Assembly: GCA_030141605.1 (NCBI GenBank)
Contig: JAQGDQ010001147.1
Location: forward strand, 1 to 20,000
Source: Tubiluchus corallicola
Taxonomy: Eukaryota; Priapulida; Priapulimorpha; Priapulimorphida; Tubiluchidae
Length of the DNA: 20,000 nt
Reading direction: 5' to 3'
The position numbers were made by a program, and so were the translations under genes. The notes below the pieces were generated by a model. It worked only from the letters and a program-made list of their open reading frames with translations. It had not been told where the DNA came from and searched no databases. How positions within the stretch are numbered: the stretch's first letter is position 1; each line of letters opens with the position of its first letter. Positions 12,601-18,499 of the stretch are shown here, one piece after another.

Positions 12601-15600
12601 TAACAAATGTAAAATATGCTATAGATTTGCAAGGGCTCCAAAATTGCAAAATTGCACAAAATGTTTTGCACTTCTAAAGTCCTGTTGTGTGTGAACATTT
12701 CTGAAAGTCTTGCAAAATTCTCCAGACTCTGGCAGACATGTGTTTCACAGCCACTCAATCCTGTCTTTTTCACCTTTATAGAACTAACCATTTCACATGG
12801 CTATTAATGCTATGTGAATTTTAATGCATAATCAAGAAGTCACATACCTGGCAGCTTGGCTGTTCCTTTATTGATCATTTGTGATAAAAGTCCAATAAAC
12901 ATTATATCTTCTCTTGCAATAAACAGTGGAGACAAATCTGCCTGATTTTCTTTAACTCCATTTATGTCATTTATCACATTAAATATCCTGAAAAAATAAA
13001 ATTTATTGCACATTCTCAAAGTTACTAGTTAGCAAAATGAAACTGTTTGTTTTAATACCTGTGAAAGTTGTAACTGTATATTTTAGGTGCTGCCATCTAT
13101 TGATTAGTCACTTTAACATTTTACTAGTTAAATTCATCCCTAGTACAATTGTTCGGTCCAGTGAATATGCAAACTCACTGGATCTCCCCTATTTTTACTG
13201 TAATGGGATATGCGAAGCCAAGTTTTTGCATAGTTCTCTACCTATATAAACTGCCTAGATTTCACTTCTAGCCACTGTCTAATTCTTCGTGATCGCTTGG
13301 TCCTCAGTGTAGTTTAGCAGTCATGTTACATATAACAATGCAGTGCAATAAAAGTGTTTCAGTTTTTGTGCTAACATGTAATATAGTGTTTAGTTGTTTT
13401 CTACAAGTGTTCAACTTCATAAATAACTTTCACAATACCTATTTGTAATTTGCTTAAGTTGATATACAGCACACGGCAATCAAATTTCAGAAATTGCAGA
13501 CAAATTATAGATATTTTTAGATGCATGAGTTAATGAGTATCCAATGGGAGAATTCTGTGACAATATTTTACATAACTATCAAGTTTGTTTACATTTATCT
13601 GGTTAGACAAAAGACATAGTACTCCACATTATGCACATTTGAGACTTAATATCATAACTAACTGACAAGTTTTCTCTTAAGATTACTATTGTATGTATTG
13701 GGTTTCTAAATTTATACTTTTGCATGTATTACGATTAGTAAGGCAATATAATGCCAAATGGGTAAGGACACAATTTTGCCATTAAAATCCAGCTATGGTG
13801 TAAATTCTATTTTTCTAATTAATTAATTAAAGTTCAAAAAAAGGCTAGTTGACAATGTTACTGACGTGATCAGAAACTGAAGATTTTGACAACAATAGTT
13901 GTAAAATTGAGCCTTAAAAATGAAGAGAAAATGAATATTTTCTTTTATTGGTTTGCTTGAATACATGGAAAGTGTATTTCACAGTAAAACCTCAGCATTT
14001 AACTGTTCAGCCCATCACCCGCGGGTCAAAGGTCAACAATCTTGGCATAACCTCGTTCAGTTTGTCTCATCGAGGCCTTTCATATCATATACAACAACCT
14101 CTTTTGGTAGACCCTGGAAGGCATTTGTTTCCTCGACCCCTATTTTGCCCCTAACTGGGTCACAGGTTAACAATTTACGCCGTAACCTATACCATTCAAT
14201 TCGCCTCATCAAGACCTTTCATTTCATATGCTGCGTGATACTATTCGTAGACACTCGATGCATTTCTGCTCCTGACCCCCCATTTTTCGGTTTTTGCCCC
14301 CTAGCGGGGTCGCGGATTAATTATTCTCCTTGAACCTATGCAATCTGCCTCAGTAAGACCTTTTATTTGATGTATAAGCTAGTTTCAGTTAACATTTAAA
14401 TGCATTTGTCTTCTGGACCCCTATTTTGCCCCTACTGAGGTCAGAGGTCAGAGGTCAACCAATCTCTGTTTTATTAATACAATTTTTTCCCATCGAGATG
14501 AATACCCTTTCATTTGATATGCTACAAGGTCGTCTCAGTCGACACTGGAAGGCATTTGTTTCCTCGACACTTATTTTGCCCCCTAGCGGGGTCGTAGGCT
14601 AACCATTCTCATTGCAACCAATGCCTTTGTATTCGCTCATTGTGGCCTTTCATATGATAAGTTACATGGTACTATTCATAGACACTCGATCCGTTCCTCT
14701 TACTATAACTCAAGATATTTCAAACAAAATAAAAATGTTTGAACAACATATAATCAATATGTCTCATTGAGACTTTTCATCTGATGTACTCTAAGCTACC
14801 TCGGTTGACTCTTGGATAAATTTGTCTTGTCGACCCCTATTTTGCCTAGGGTCACAAGTTAACGATTCACACTGTAACCTATATCATTTGATTCGTCTCA
14901 TCAAGACCGTTCATTTGTTATGTTCCATCGTACTATACGTAGACACTCCATGCATTTTTTGGTTTTTGCCTCCTAGCGAAAATTTTTTCCCCTGTCCAAA
15001 TCACCCATATTTTTCCATATTCAACAACTTGGCCCCACCTAACCACATACCAAATATTGTCGCCCCAGCTCAAGAACTGTGGGAGCAGATGGATTCATTA
15101 AAAAAAAATAAATGAAGATCCGACCGCTCCGTGACCTTTGACCCGGCTACTCGGGTCACGTGTACACATATAATTTTGGTCAGAGAGTGCATCCTGTGAG
15201 TTTTGTGTCCCTACAACTCAGCGTGTAAAAGGTCACAAATTGGAGGGATCCCAAATTTCACATTTTGACCCCTCACTCGGGAGCTTAAAGCTCGCCAGCT
15301 TTTTAAAGCTCCAGGTGCACACCTGCCCCACAGTACCCAAATACTTGTGGAAAAATTTTGGAAAATAACGAAACCGTTAAGAGTTGAATCATAAAGGAAA
15401 AACTGACCAACGCCCACTGTCCAGTGGTCAGCGGTTGCTATATAATTGTATGTCCCCCACCCATGGCTACAAACCCTGCGAGTCTGGTAACCCTAGGTTG
15501 CAAGACCTGCGAGTTATTAAGCGTTAAAGTGGCGGAGAATAAATAATAAATCACAACTCAAGGATGAACAGTAAGATTTTGTCATATTGTGGAAGTTGGA

Positions 15601-18097
15601 ATTGTACATTGTAATTAGGTGCTACCATCTATGTGCTAATCCTGTTACATTCTACCAGCTGACTTACCTTCAGTATACTTGTATGGTCCAGTGACTACAT
15701 ACACACTGGTCCTCTCCCTATCTAAAATTAATGGTTGTTGTGAAGCCTGTGCAAGTCTGCATAGGTCAAGTTCTATACCTGTAAAACAGGTTTTACTGAC
15801 TGTTTTTGCTTTCTAGTTTTTGCTCAATGTTCAGTGCAGCAGTTTTTGCTACTCATGATTTCTGTAGTTTAATAAACACTTTTCTGTTGTGTGCAGTGCA
15901 AATATTTATTACAGATTTTTGGTTCCTATTCATATTTCTCTGTGCCTAAACTCAATCATAACAAAGTGACTGAACAACAGCTTCAAAAATGACTTTCACA
16001 ATCTTAATAAGAAACTAGGTATACTTACAGGGAGCCACCAAATGGATTTAACCTGCCATTATCGTCAGTTTTTGGATATGCATGACAGGTATTATTATAT
16101 GTACATATCTGTGTTTGCAGCCATGAACCCAATCCTGCCGAAGGCATAGCTTTAGAATCAAAGTGACCTAAAAATAGAACATAATATGTATATACAAATA
16201 CACCATAATAGATAGATATTTGCATTGTTAAAGTAGTCTTATCTATCAGTAATGCTACAACTAATAAATTTTAACATTTTAGAAAGGCATGGTCAGTTTA
16301 GAGGGCCAAGTAAACCAGTATTAAAAGATGCGCCTGATATTTCTGGGAAAATATTTTTGACAAACTTAGTAGTTGTTGCAGGTACAAATGTTTTGGTCCA
16401 TTACCCCTTCCCAACGTAGTATATGGATTAGAAGCCACAATATATTAGAATGTAGTTCAACAAGCTAGACTACTTTTTCTACTATGACAATGTATAGGTG
16501 GAACTTGGTATGTACACGTCTCTGTTACATTTAAAATTTGACTTATAATTATACTGCTACCTTTTACTGACATTCTGGCTTTTTCTCGACTCAATATTGG
16601 ACCAACAATGTATGTATGCATTTTAGCTTTTTAGTGTAACGTAGTAATCTGTTGCACTTATTTTCTAGCACTTATTTCAGTAGTTTCTTAGAGGTAGTAA
16701 TTGTAGATTATAGAAAAGTTGTATTTTGCAGAATAAACTAACATAGATATGGGAACGCAACTTTGGCCTGAGAGTATACATTACAGTAGTTATGAAAGTA
16801 TTGTTACAGAAATCACTTTACTGTAGGAAAAGCATAAGAAGTACAGAAAGCCTTTATGATTGGGTCATGCAATTAGCAATACGCTAACAACTCTAGCACA
16901 TCTTTGCTACATTCATACCGTCCTGTAATACAAAGCTTCAATTGGCAATTCATTAATATATTTGATAAAAGGTAACAAAAACAACTAACACGTGACAATG
17001 CCTAGTGCACTTTCAAAAAAACTTGCTGTCAGTTGCTGACCTTCAAATGAACACAACTACATTTAGCTTATTCATTATGAAGGAATTTGTTGTACGAATG
17101 CTAAGTAAGTTTCATTTCGATCAAACTTTGCCTCTAGCGAATTTGTGGTAATTTCATTACTGAAGAAAATATTTGTTTGAAAGAGATAAATGAAATACAC
17201 CATACTGCGCAACCTGGTTAACAAAATTTAAGTACTGCACAGTATTGTTAACCATGCCATTTTGTCACATATGGTCTTAACACAAAGCGATAATAAAAGT
17301 GAAAACAATTTACAGTGGAACATCTGTTTTTTTTTCGTAAAGATGCTCATAAGATATGATGATCTAATGTTAATATTCCTGCATCAGACTTTCTCAATCA
17401 AGAACATATATGTACTCTCAATTACGCCGAACAAATATGAAATCAAATATGAATTCATGGGTAAATAACATTGCTTTTGATTTCATCAATACACATAAAA
17501 ATTTGAGCAGTATTTTCAGGATTCACAATAGAATTAAGAAAGATACAATATGGACATGCATATGGATGTTGCAAATCTTTTATTCAAAAAAAAAATTGTG
17601 TTGATACTCACAGTTGGTGTAGAAGAACTTTAGGTCGTCCTCTTTGGCTATTTTAACCCACACCAGAATAAGGAAAAGGAGCAATGGCCAAACCAGCTCA
17701 ACTGCTAATCTAACCTACAAAAAAACGAAAAATTTAGTTAGAAGTCACTCGCTACCTTACTTGAGTAAATAGATAATTGATACCTAACATATTATATACA
17801 TGAAAATCAGAAAATCAATCAGATGTGAGACCACATTATGTACAGACATTTGTTTTAATAGCATTTTGTTTTTGAATTTAAGGAAAATTAATTACTGTAT
17901 TATGTATCAATAGGACAAAATGATACAAACAAGAAAAACAATTTTTACAAACACATGCAGTGTCATTCTAGGGAAAACAGCTAATGACAAACTTCTGCCC
18001 ACAAGTCACAACTTGATAGACTTCTACTTACTTTCTGTCTTTTTCTGTGTACATAGTTTTTCCAAAGAAGCAGTCTAAGCTTATCCCAAAACCCCAT
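472..18097 (-). CDS. ABCA1-like: ABC transporter subfamily A (ABCA1/4/7-like), 18 exons, internally incomplete
   Basis: This is a multi-exon ABCA gene on the minus strand. ABCA proteins are integral membrane ATPases that move phospholipids or sterols across membranes. In family order the sequence shows an N-terminal LRLLLWKNY motif, helix 1, and the start of extracellular domain 1 with [13 protein letters not shown] segment reading [12 protein letters not shown] follows, then helices with [14 protein letters not shown] and [13 protein letters not shown], then NBD2: Walker [11 protein letters not shown]-loop YCPQFDAL, signature [10 protein letters not shown], Walker B VIFLDEP, H-loop TSH. The tail contains [19 protein letters not shown]. 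Exons: 18032-18097, 17612-17714, 16029-16167, 12848-12987, 11470-11609, 10053-10196, 9767-9882, 8681-8825, 6420-6673, 6121-6244, 5554-5729, 5146-5287, 4375-4509, 3667-3770, 3326-3418, 2292-2397, 1537-1674, 472-636. Phases agree in exons 1-5 and 7-18. Full ABCA1-type proteins exceed 2,000 residues; here NBD1 and much of both membrane domains are absent. It could be a pseudogene, a rearranged gene or a collapsed assembly. Confidence 0.9.
637..1536. other. Intron 17
   Basis: Intron carrying the hAT-type element at 1105-1453. The part at 770-940 is less AT-rich and contains a weak tRNA-like stretch near 865-930 (see findings). Nothing else is coding. Confidence 0.75.
1097..1461. mobile_element. 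hAT-type non-autonomous DNA element, copy 1, with 8-bp target duplication
   Basis: The element spans 1105-1453 (349 bp), inside intron 17. It starts CATGGCCTATTTCAG and ends CTGAAATATGCCCTG, which are imperfect terminal inverted repeats. It is flanked by GCTAAAGC (1097-1104) and ACTAAAGC (1454-1461), an 8-bp target duplication with one mismatch, typical of hAT insertions. The core (about 1243-1380) is nearly identical to 4787-4921 in copy 2. No transposase is encoded; short open frames across it are incidental. Confidence 0.85.
1537..1674 (-). CDS. ABCA1-like: ABCA exon 17: [13 protein letters not shown] motif
   Basis: [20 protein letters not shown], then [14 protein letters not shown], matches ABCA1 MLQYQLPSS and [15 protein letters not shown]. 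46 codons, phase 0 at both ends. The acceptor is GTTTTTGGTTTAG and the donor GTATTT. Read-through past the donor would also stay open for a while, but the next exon restores the exact family wording VFVNFA. Confidence 0.94.
1675..2291. other. Intron 16
   Basis: AT-rich intron with scattered degenerate AAGTA/AAGCAG words at 2050-2235, too irregular to call a repeat. No coding potential. Confidence 0.6.
2292..2397 (-). CDS. ABCA1-like: ABCA exon 16: regulatory region after NBD2
   Basis: [20 protein letters not shown], then [16 protein letters not shown], matches ABCA1 RFGDGYTIVVRIAG and FPGSVLKE. This is the ABCA regulatory domain that follows each NBD. One base plus 35 codons, phase-0 end. 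The acceptor is TTAATTTCAG and the donor GTAAGA. Confidence 0.94.
2398..3325. other. Intron 15
   Basis: AT-rich intron with no feature recognised on either strand. A 66-codon frame entirely within it lacks any family resemblance. Confidence 0.6.
3326..3418 (-). CDS. ABCA1-like: ABCA exon 15: NBD2 C-terminal part
   Basis: [20 protein letters not shown], then [11 protein letters not shown], matches ABCA1 [20 protein letters not shown] and KCLGS.QHLKN. One base plus 30 codons plus 2 bases. The acceptor is CTGTTTCAG and the donor GTATGC. A 94-codon plus-strand open frame overlapping this exon has no family resemblance and was discarded. Confidence 0.94.
3667..3770 (-). CDS. ABCA1-like: ABCA exon 14: Walker B DEP, D-loop and H-loop
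   Basis: [17 protein letters not shown] supplies the Walker B aspartate, the catalytic glutamate and the D-loop region. SVILTSH carries the switch (H-loop) histidine. All catalytic residues of NBD2 are therefore intact. 34 codons plus 2 bases. The acceptor is ATGCTTATAG and the donor GTAAGA. Confidence 0.95.
3771..4374. other. Intron 13
   Basis: AT-rich intron. It contains a 101-codon minus-strand open frame (3978-4283) whose composition (F, Y, I, L, N rich) is that of random AT-rich DNA. Nothing else recognised. Confidence 0.6.
4375..4509 (-). CDS. ABCA1-like: ABCA exon 13: ABC signature and Walker B
   Basis: [20 protein letters not shown] carries the YSGGNKRK form of the ABC signature, typical of the second NBD of ABCA proteins. 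PPVIFL begins Walker B, and the aspartate starts the next exon. Exactly 45 codons, phase 0 at both ends. The acceptor is ATATTATAG and the donor GTACTA. Confidence 0.95.
4510..5145. other. Intron 12
   Basis: Intron largely occupied by hAT-type element copy 2 (4680-4976). The remaining flanks are unremarkable. Confidence 0.75.
4672..4984. mobile_element. hAT-type non-autonomous DNA element, copy 2, with perfect 8-bp target duplication
   Basis: The element spans 4680-4976 (297 bp), inside intron 12. It starts CAGGACCTATTTCAG and ends CTGAAATACGCCCTG, an inverted repeat of the start with few mismatches. Both sides carry GACACATG (4672-4679 and 4977-4984), a perfect 8-bp duplication. It is the same family and orientation as 1105-1453, and about 50 bp shorter because internal segments differ. 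Near-identity of the cores suggests recent amplification. No transposase is present. Confidence 0.9.
5146..5287 (-). CDS. ABCA1-like: ABCA exon 12: NBD2 Q-loop
   Basis: [20 protein letters not shown] carries the Q-loop glutamine, which couples nucleotide binding to the membrane domain. [14 protein letters not shown] follows, as in ABCA NBD2. The exon starts after CTTGTTTTAG and ends GAG|GTATTG in phase 0. Read-through past that donor soon reaches a stop in the intron. Confidence 0.94.
5442..5511. repeat. Short tandem repeat, 23-bp unit, about three copies
   Basis: Three consecutive copies of a unit reading CATGTGTGCTTTCTTTCATA plus AAA lie within intron 11. The first copy has one substitution (CATTTGTG). 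This is a small minisatellite. Confidence 0.85.
5554..5729 (-). CDS. ABCA1-like: ABCA exon 11: NBD2 Walker A
   Basis: [20 protein letters not shown] contains an intact Walker A (GxxGxGKT), which binds the phosphates of ATP. It is followed by MLTGD. The wording GVNGAGK with FKMLTGD is the second-NBD type; the first NBD of this family normally reads GHNGAGKTT. 58 codons plus 2 bases. The acceptor is CTAACAG and the donor GTAAAA. A plus-strand reading across this exon is an antisense shadow. Confidence 0.95.
5730..6120. other. Intron 10
   Basis: AT-rich intron; no feature recognised. Confidence 0.6.
6121..6244 (-). CDS. ABCA1-like: ABCA exon 10: linker into NBD2
   Basis: [20 protein letters not shown], then LLLKELTK, matches the linker between the last helix and NBD2 in ABCA1 (DEDVRRERQRIL..IKELTKIY). 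The acidic then basic pattern is typical for the entry to the nucleotide-binding domain. One base plus 41 codons, phase-0 end. The acceptor is AATTCCAG and the donor GTATAG. Confidence 0.93.
6420..6673 (-). CDS. ABCA1-like: ABCA exon 9: [10 protein letters not shown] motif and last membrane helix
   Basis: The longest exon (84 codons plus 2 bases). [20 protein letters not shown] is the conserved loop before the last helix. [19 protein letters not shown] with [12 protein letters not shown] is helix 12 and its cytosolic exit. The acceptor is AGTATTTTTCAG. The GTACGT donor falls after CCA AA, which gives phase agreement with exon 10. Confidence 0.95.
7200..8183. mobile_element. pogo/Tigger-like DNA element with TA duplication
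   Basis: Terminal inverted repeats: the left end reads CAGTAGGCACCGCCTAATAG from 7202. The right end, read on the minus strand from 8181, is CAGTAGGCTTCGCTTAATAG. Both are followed by ACTC and flanked by TA (7200-7201, 8182-8183), the target of Tc1/mariner elements. The CAGTA start and CGCTTAAT core resemble Tigger/pogo ends. The 980-bp interior has no open transposase frame, so it is non-autonomous or decayed. GACTCA words recur near the left end. Confidence 0.85.
8338..8558. mobile_element. Diverged hAT-type non-autonomous element, copy 3
   Basis: The element spans about 8346-8550. It starts AGGGCCGGCCTTAAGTA and ends TACCTAAGGCCGACCCTG, which are inverted repeats of each other. It is flanked by TACGATTA (8338-8345) and TACGATTG (8551-8558). 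It shares the internal CAGGGGGGCCTC..GCC.AGGTAACAT block with the other two elements but has a different, T-rich core. The 65-codon plus-strand frame inside is incidental. Confidence 0.75.
8681..8825 (-). CDS. ABCA1-like: ABCA exon 8: second membrane domain, helices 10-11
   Basis: [20 protein letters not shown], then [12 protein letters not shown] and a further hydrophobic run, match ABCA1 [21 protein letters not shown] and VVLTSVNLFIG almost residue for residue. One base plus 48 codons, ending in phase 0 at LGIE with a GTAAGG donor. The acceptor is TTTTTTGCAG. Confidence 0.95.
8826..9766. other. Intron 7
   Basis: Mostly AT-rich. A more GC-rich patch at about 9255-9345 with CCCCACCACAGAAGGGGTG could be a repeat fragment, but no second copy is visible in the window. 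No coding sequence. Confidence 0.55.
9767..9882 (-). CDS. ABCA1-like: ABCA exon 7: second membrane domain, helices 9-10
   Basis: [17 protein letters not shown] is a helix matching ABCA1 [34 protein letters not shown] then begins the next helix. This is second-half sequence, not first-half. The exon opens in phase 0 after a TTTTTAG acceptor and ends GG|GTGAGT, completing the G of YGWS with exon 8. The helices that should precede it in the second half are not in the window. Confidence 0.93.
10053..10196 (-). CDS. ABCA1-like: ABCA exon 6: end of extracellular domain 1 (orphan phase)
   Basis: [20 protein letters not shown], followed by IVRMQTGSN, matches the ABCA1 segment [20 protein letters not shown] that precedes membrane helix 2. 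The acceptor is CTTATTTCTAATAG. The exon needs two bases from an upstream exon, while exon 5 supplies none; joining them directly would frameshift to a TGA. The 3' border is uncertain: GAG|GTGTTA at 10053 or GAGG|GTTACT at 10066. Neither leaves the phase that exon 7 needs. The exon is real by homology, but its partners are missing. Confidence 0.82.
10724..11119 (-). pseudogene. LINE-type reverse transcriptase C-terminal fragment
   Basis: Minus-strand open frame of about 131 codons, lacking a proper ATG at its 5' edge. Its middle reads [20 protein letters not shown], then [13 protein letters not shown] and IQTEEHVI. That arrangement (L/F-R-x-S-x-H-x-L-x-I-E-x-G/R-R, R-x-x-R-L-C-x-C, E-x-E-H) is typical of the region after the reverse-transcriptase domain in many animal non-LTR retrotransposons. 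The catalytic RT domain is not present, and the frame runs into a G/TG-rich low-complexity end. It is a truncated relic, not part of the ABC gene. Identification is from remembered family patterns. Confidence 0.6.
10746..10776. repeat. TG microsatellite with poly-G run
   Basis: GTGTGTGTGAGTGTGTGTGT followed by 11-12 consecutive G. It lies at the 3' edge of the LINE relic. Confidence 0.9.
11470..11609 (-). CDS. ABCA1-like: ABCA exon 5: extracellular domain 1
   Basis: Two bases plus 46 codons, ending in phase 0 at a GTAAGT donor. The stretch [20 protein letters not shown] resembles the ABCA1 region around LxLPKSTVDKML. This is the last exon that joins cleanly to its upstream neighbours. The next homologous exon (10053-10196) starts in a different phase, and the family has a few hundred more residues at this point, so at least one exon is missing downstream. 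Confidence 0.9.
11610..12847. other. Intron 4
   Basis: AT-rich intron of 1.2 kb. No repeat, gene or conserved motif recognised; the 63-codon frame at 12600-12791 has no family resemblance. Confidence 0.6.
12848..12987 (-). CDS. ABCA1-like: ABCA exon 4: extracellular domain 1
   Basis: The exon encodes one base, 46 codons and one base. The product includes [20 protein letters not shown] and continues the frame of exon 3 with no stop. The acceptor is TTTATTTTTTCAG and the donor GTATGT. Similarity to the family is weak in this fast-evolving extracellular region. The call rests mainly on exact splice borders, phase agreement on both sides and gene order. Confidence 0.87.
13055..13439 (+). mobile_element. 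Solo LTR, copy A, with 5-bp target duplication
   Basis: The LTR is 13060-13434 (375 bp). It starts TGTGAAAGTT and ends AACTTTCACA, a 10-bp inverted repeat with the TG..CA borders expected of LTRs. ATACC on both sides (13055-13059, 13435-13439) is a perfect 5-bp duplication. A TATA box (TATATAAA, about 13243-13250) precedes an AATAAA at 13347-13352, as in U3 and R regions. No internal retroviral or retrotransposon sequence adjoins it, so it is a solo LTR left by recombination. The 5-bp duplication suits Ty3/gypsy-like or related elements. Confidence 0.88.
14023..14035 (+). promoter_or_regulatory. DR1-type nuclear-receptor half-site repeat
   Basis: GGGTCAAAGGTCA: two AGGTCA-like half-sites with one-base spacing, the consensus recognised by RXR, HNF4 and COUP-type receptors. 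It lies at the start of the tandem array. Functional binding is an inference only. Confidence 0.35.
14438..14457 (+). promoter_or_regulatory. Triple AGGTCA direct repeat (two overlapping DR1)
   Basis: AGGTCA at 14438-14443, 14445-14450 and 14452-14457, each separated by one G. All three half-sites are perfect. It lies inside the tandem array of intron 3. Confidence 0.4.
15132..15144 (-). promoter_or_regulatory. DR1-type half-site repeat, minus strand
   Basis: TGACCTTTGACCC is the exact reverse complement of the GGGTCAAAGGTCA at 14023-14035. It lies 160 bases beyond the tandem array. Confidence 0.35.
15588..16000 (+). mobile_element. Solo LTR, copy B, diverged
   Basis: It starts TGTGGAAGTTG and ends ATGACTTTCACA, parallel to copy A. 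Shared landmarks include TAGGTGCTACCATCTA, GGTCCAGTGA and an AATAAA at 15871-15876. The body has drifted and the TATA box is lost. The flanking 5-mers (CATAT and ATCTT) do not match, so this copy is older or rearranged. It ends 28 bp below the exon 3 donor. Confidence 0.75.
16029..16167 (-). CDS. ABCA1-like: ABCA exon 3: extracellular domain 1, CHF..AMPSAG segment
   Basis: [20 protein letters not shown] corresponds to the CHFxxKAMPSAGxxxWxQ segment of ABCA1. It is followed by [16 protein letters not shown], with cysteines spaced as in the family and one N-glycosylation sequon (NNT). The exon runs 2 + 45 codons + 2 bases. The acceptor is CTATTTTTAG and the donor GTAAGTAT. An upstream ATG-initiated reading of this stretch extends into intron 2 and is not real coding sequence. 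Confidence 0.93.
16168..17611. other. Intron 2
   Basis: AT-rich intron of 1.4 kb. No repeat family member, gene or RNA recognised; the plus-strand frames at 17262-17604 look like random AT-rich DNA. Confidence 0.6.
17612..17714 (-). CDS. ABCA1-like: ABCA exon 2: first transmembrane helix
   Basis: The exon encodes 34 codons plus one base. [18 protein letters not shown] is the first membrane helix and matches the conserved ABCA pattern of E-x-x-WPLxxFLIL. It is followed by [11 protein letters not shown], the beginning of extracellular domain 1. The acceptor is TTTTTGTAG and the donor GTGAGT. The last base T joins GT of the next exon to make a cysteine codon. Confidence 0.93.
17715..18031. other. 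Intron 1
   Basis: Short AT-rich intron between the start exon and the first-helix exon; nothing else recognised. Confidence 0.65.
18032..18097 (-). CDS. ABCA1-like: ABCA exon 1: start codon and cytosolic N-terminus
   Basis: The exon encodes 22 residues and includes [16 protein letters not shown], the hallmark N-terminus of ABCA proteins (human ABCA1 has LRLLLWKN at the same place). The ATG at 18097-18095 sits in a strong CCACCATGG context. An in-frame TGA lies 9 bases upstream at 18109-18107, which fixes the start. The exon ends at a phase-0 GTAAGT donor. Nothing upstream was seen that could be an earlier coding exon, but a non-coding 5' exon cannot be excluded. Confidence 0.92.
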
Positions 18098-18109
18098 GGT
18101 GGAGATTCA

Positions 18110-18499
18110 GTGATGAATGTCTTTGACACTAGTTAGCAAATTCAGATGATCATCTAATCAATGATTTCACAAATCTAAATGATAAAGAAAAAATTTTAAA
18201 AGCCATATAATAAAGTTGAGGTAAGCAGTAGAAATGCTGCATTTTAATAATGCAATTATTACCTACAATTAGTTTCCCTTTTTGATGTAATGATATGTTA
18301 CATATAAAATTCTAAACAATATATTAAATACATACTGCTTAAAGGGTAGTTTTAGTAACATCATGTTTCTTGAATATATAAGCAAGCACCTATGGCTTTT
18401 CCAGCAAAAGTTTTAGGCTTGCAAGGAGACTGAACAAAACCGTGGAAGGAGACAAAAATAATATCTGACGTGATTTAGAACAAAATTCTTTGGCTGATT
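18110..18499. other. 5' flank of the ABCA gene
   Basis: Sequence upstream of the start codon, which should include the 5' UTR or a non-coding exon and the promoter. I see no clear TATA box or initiator at a convincing distance. If the promoter is nearby, the LINE relic and solo LTR lie directly upstream of it. Confidence 0.4.

Larger units (their letters stand above)
14010..14975. repeat. Degenerate tandem array, about 126-147 bp unit, seven copies
   Basis: The phrase CCTTTCAT or a close variant recurs at about 14076, 14215, 14359, 14506, 14646, 14772 and 14907. Each copy sits in the same order of sub-motifs: CTCATCAAGA, CCTTTCATTTGATATG, GACACTCGATGCATTTG, CTCGACCCCTATTTTGCCC, a GGGGTC block, then AACCTAT. 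Spacing is 126 to 147 bp. The units have drifted, and open frames through the array are accidental. Confidence 0.85.
12988..16028. other. Intron 3, repeat-rich
   Basis: Three-kilobase intron holding solo LTR copy A (13060-13434), a degenerate tandem array (14010-14975), a less AT-rich stretch (14976-15540) and LTR copy B (15588-16000). Between 13440 and 14000 only plain AT-rich DNA is seen. The stretch 14976-15540 has small palindromes such as GAGCTTAAAGCTC (15281-15293) but no gene. Confidence 0.75.

Noticed and set aside
13990-14015. CAGTAAAACCTCAGCATTTAAC-like start resembling a Tigger end
   Set aside because: No matching inverted end or TA duplication was found on the other side of the array, so an element could not be delimited.
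13948-14333. 126- and 68-codon plus-strand frames, and 14822-15115
   Set aside because: They run through the degenerate tandem array. The frame changes from unit to unit and no start or domain is conserved.
14010-14975. CRISPR-like array
   Set aside because: The units are 126-147 bp, degenerate, and have no constant repeat with unique spacers. The context is an intron of an animal gene.
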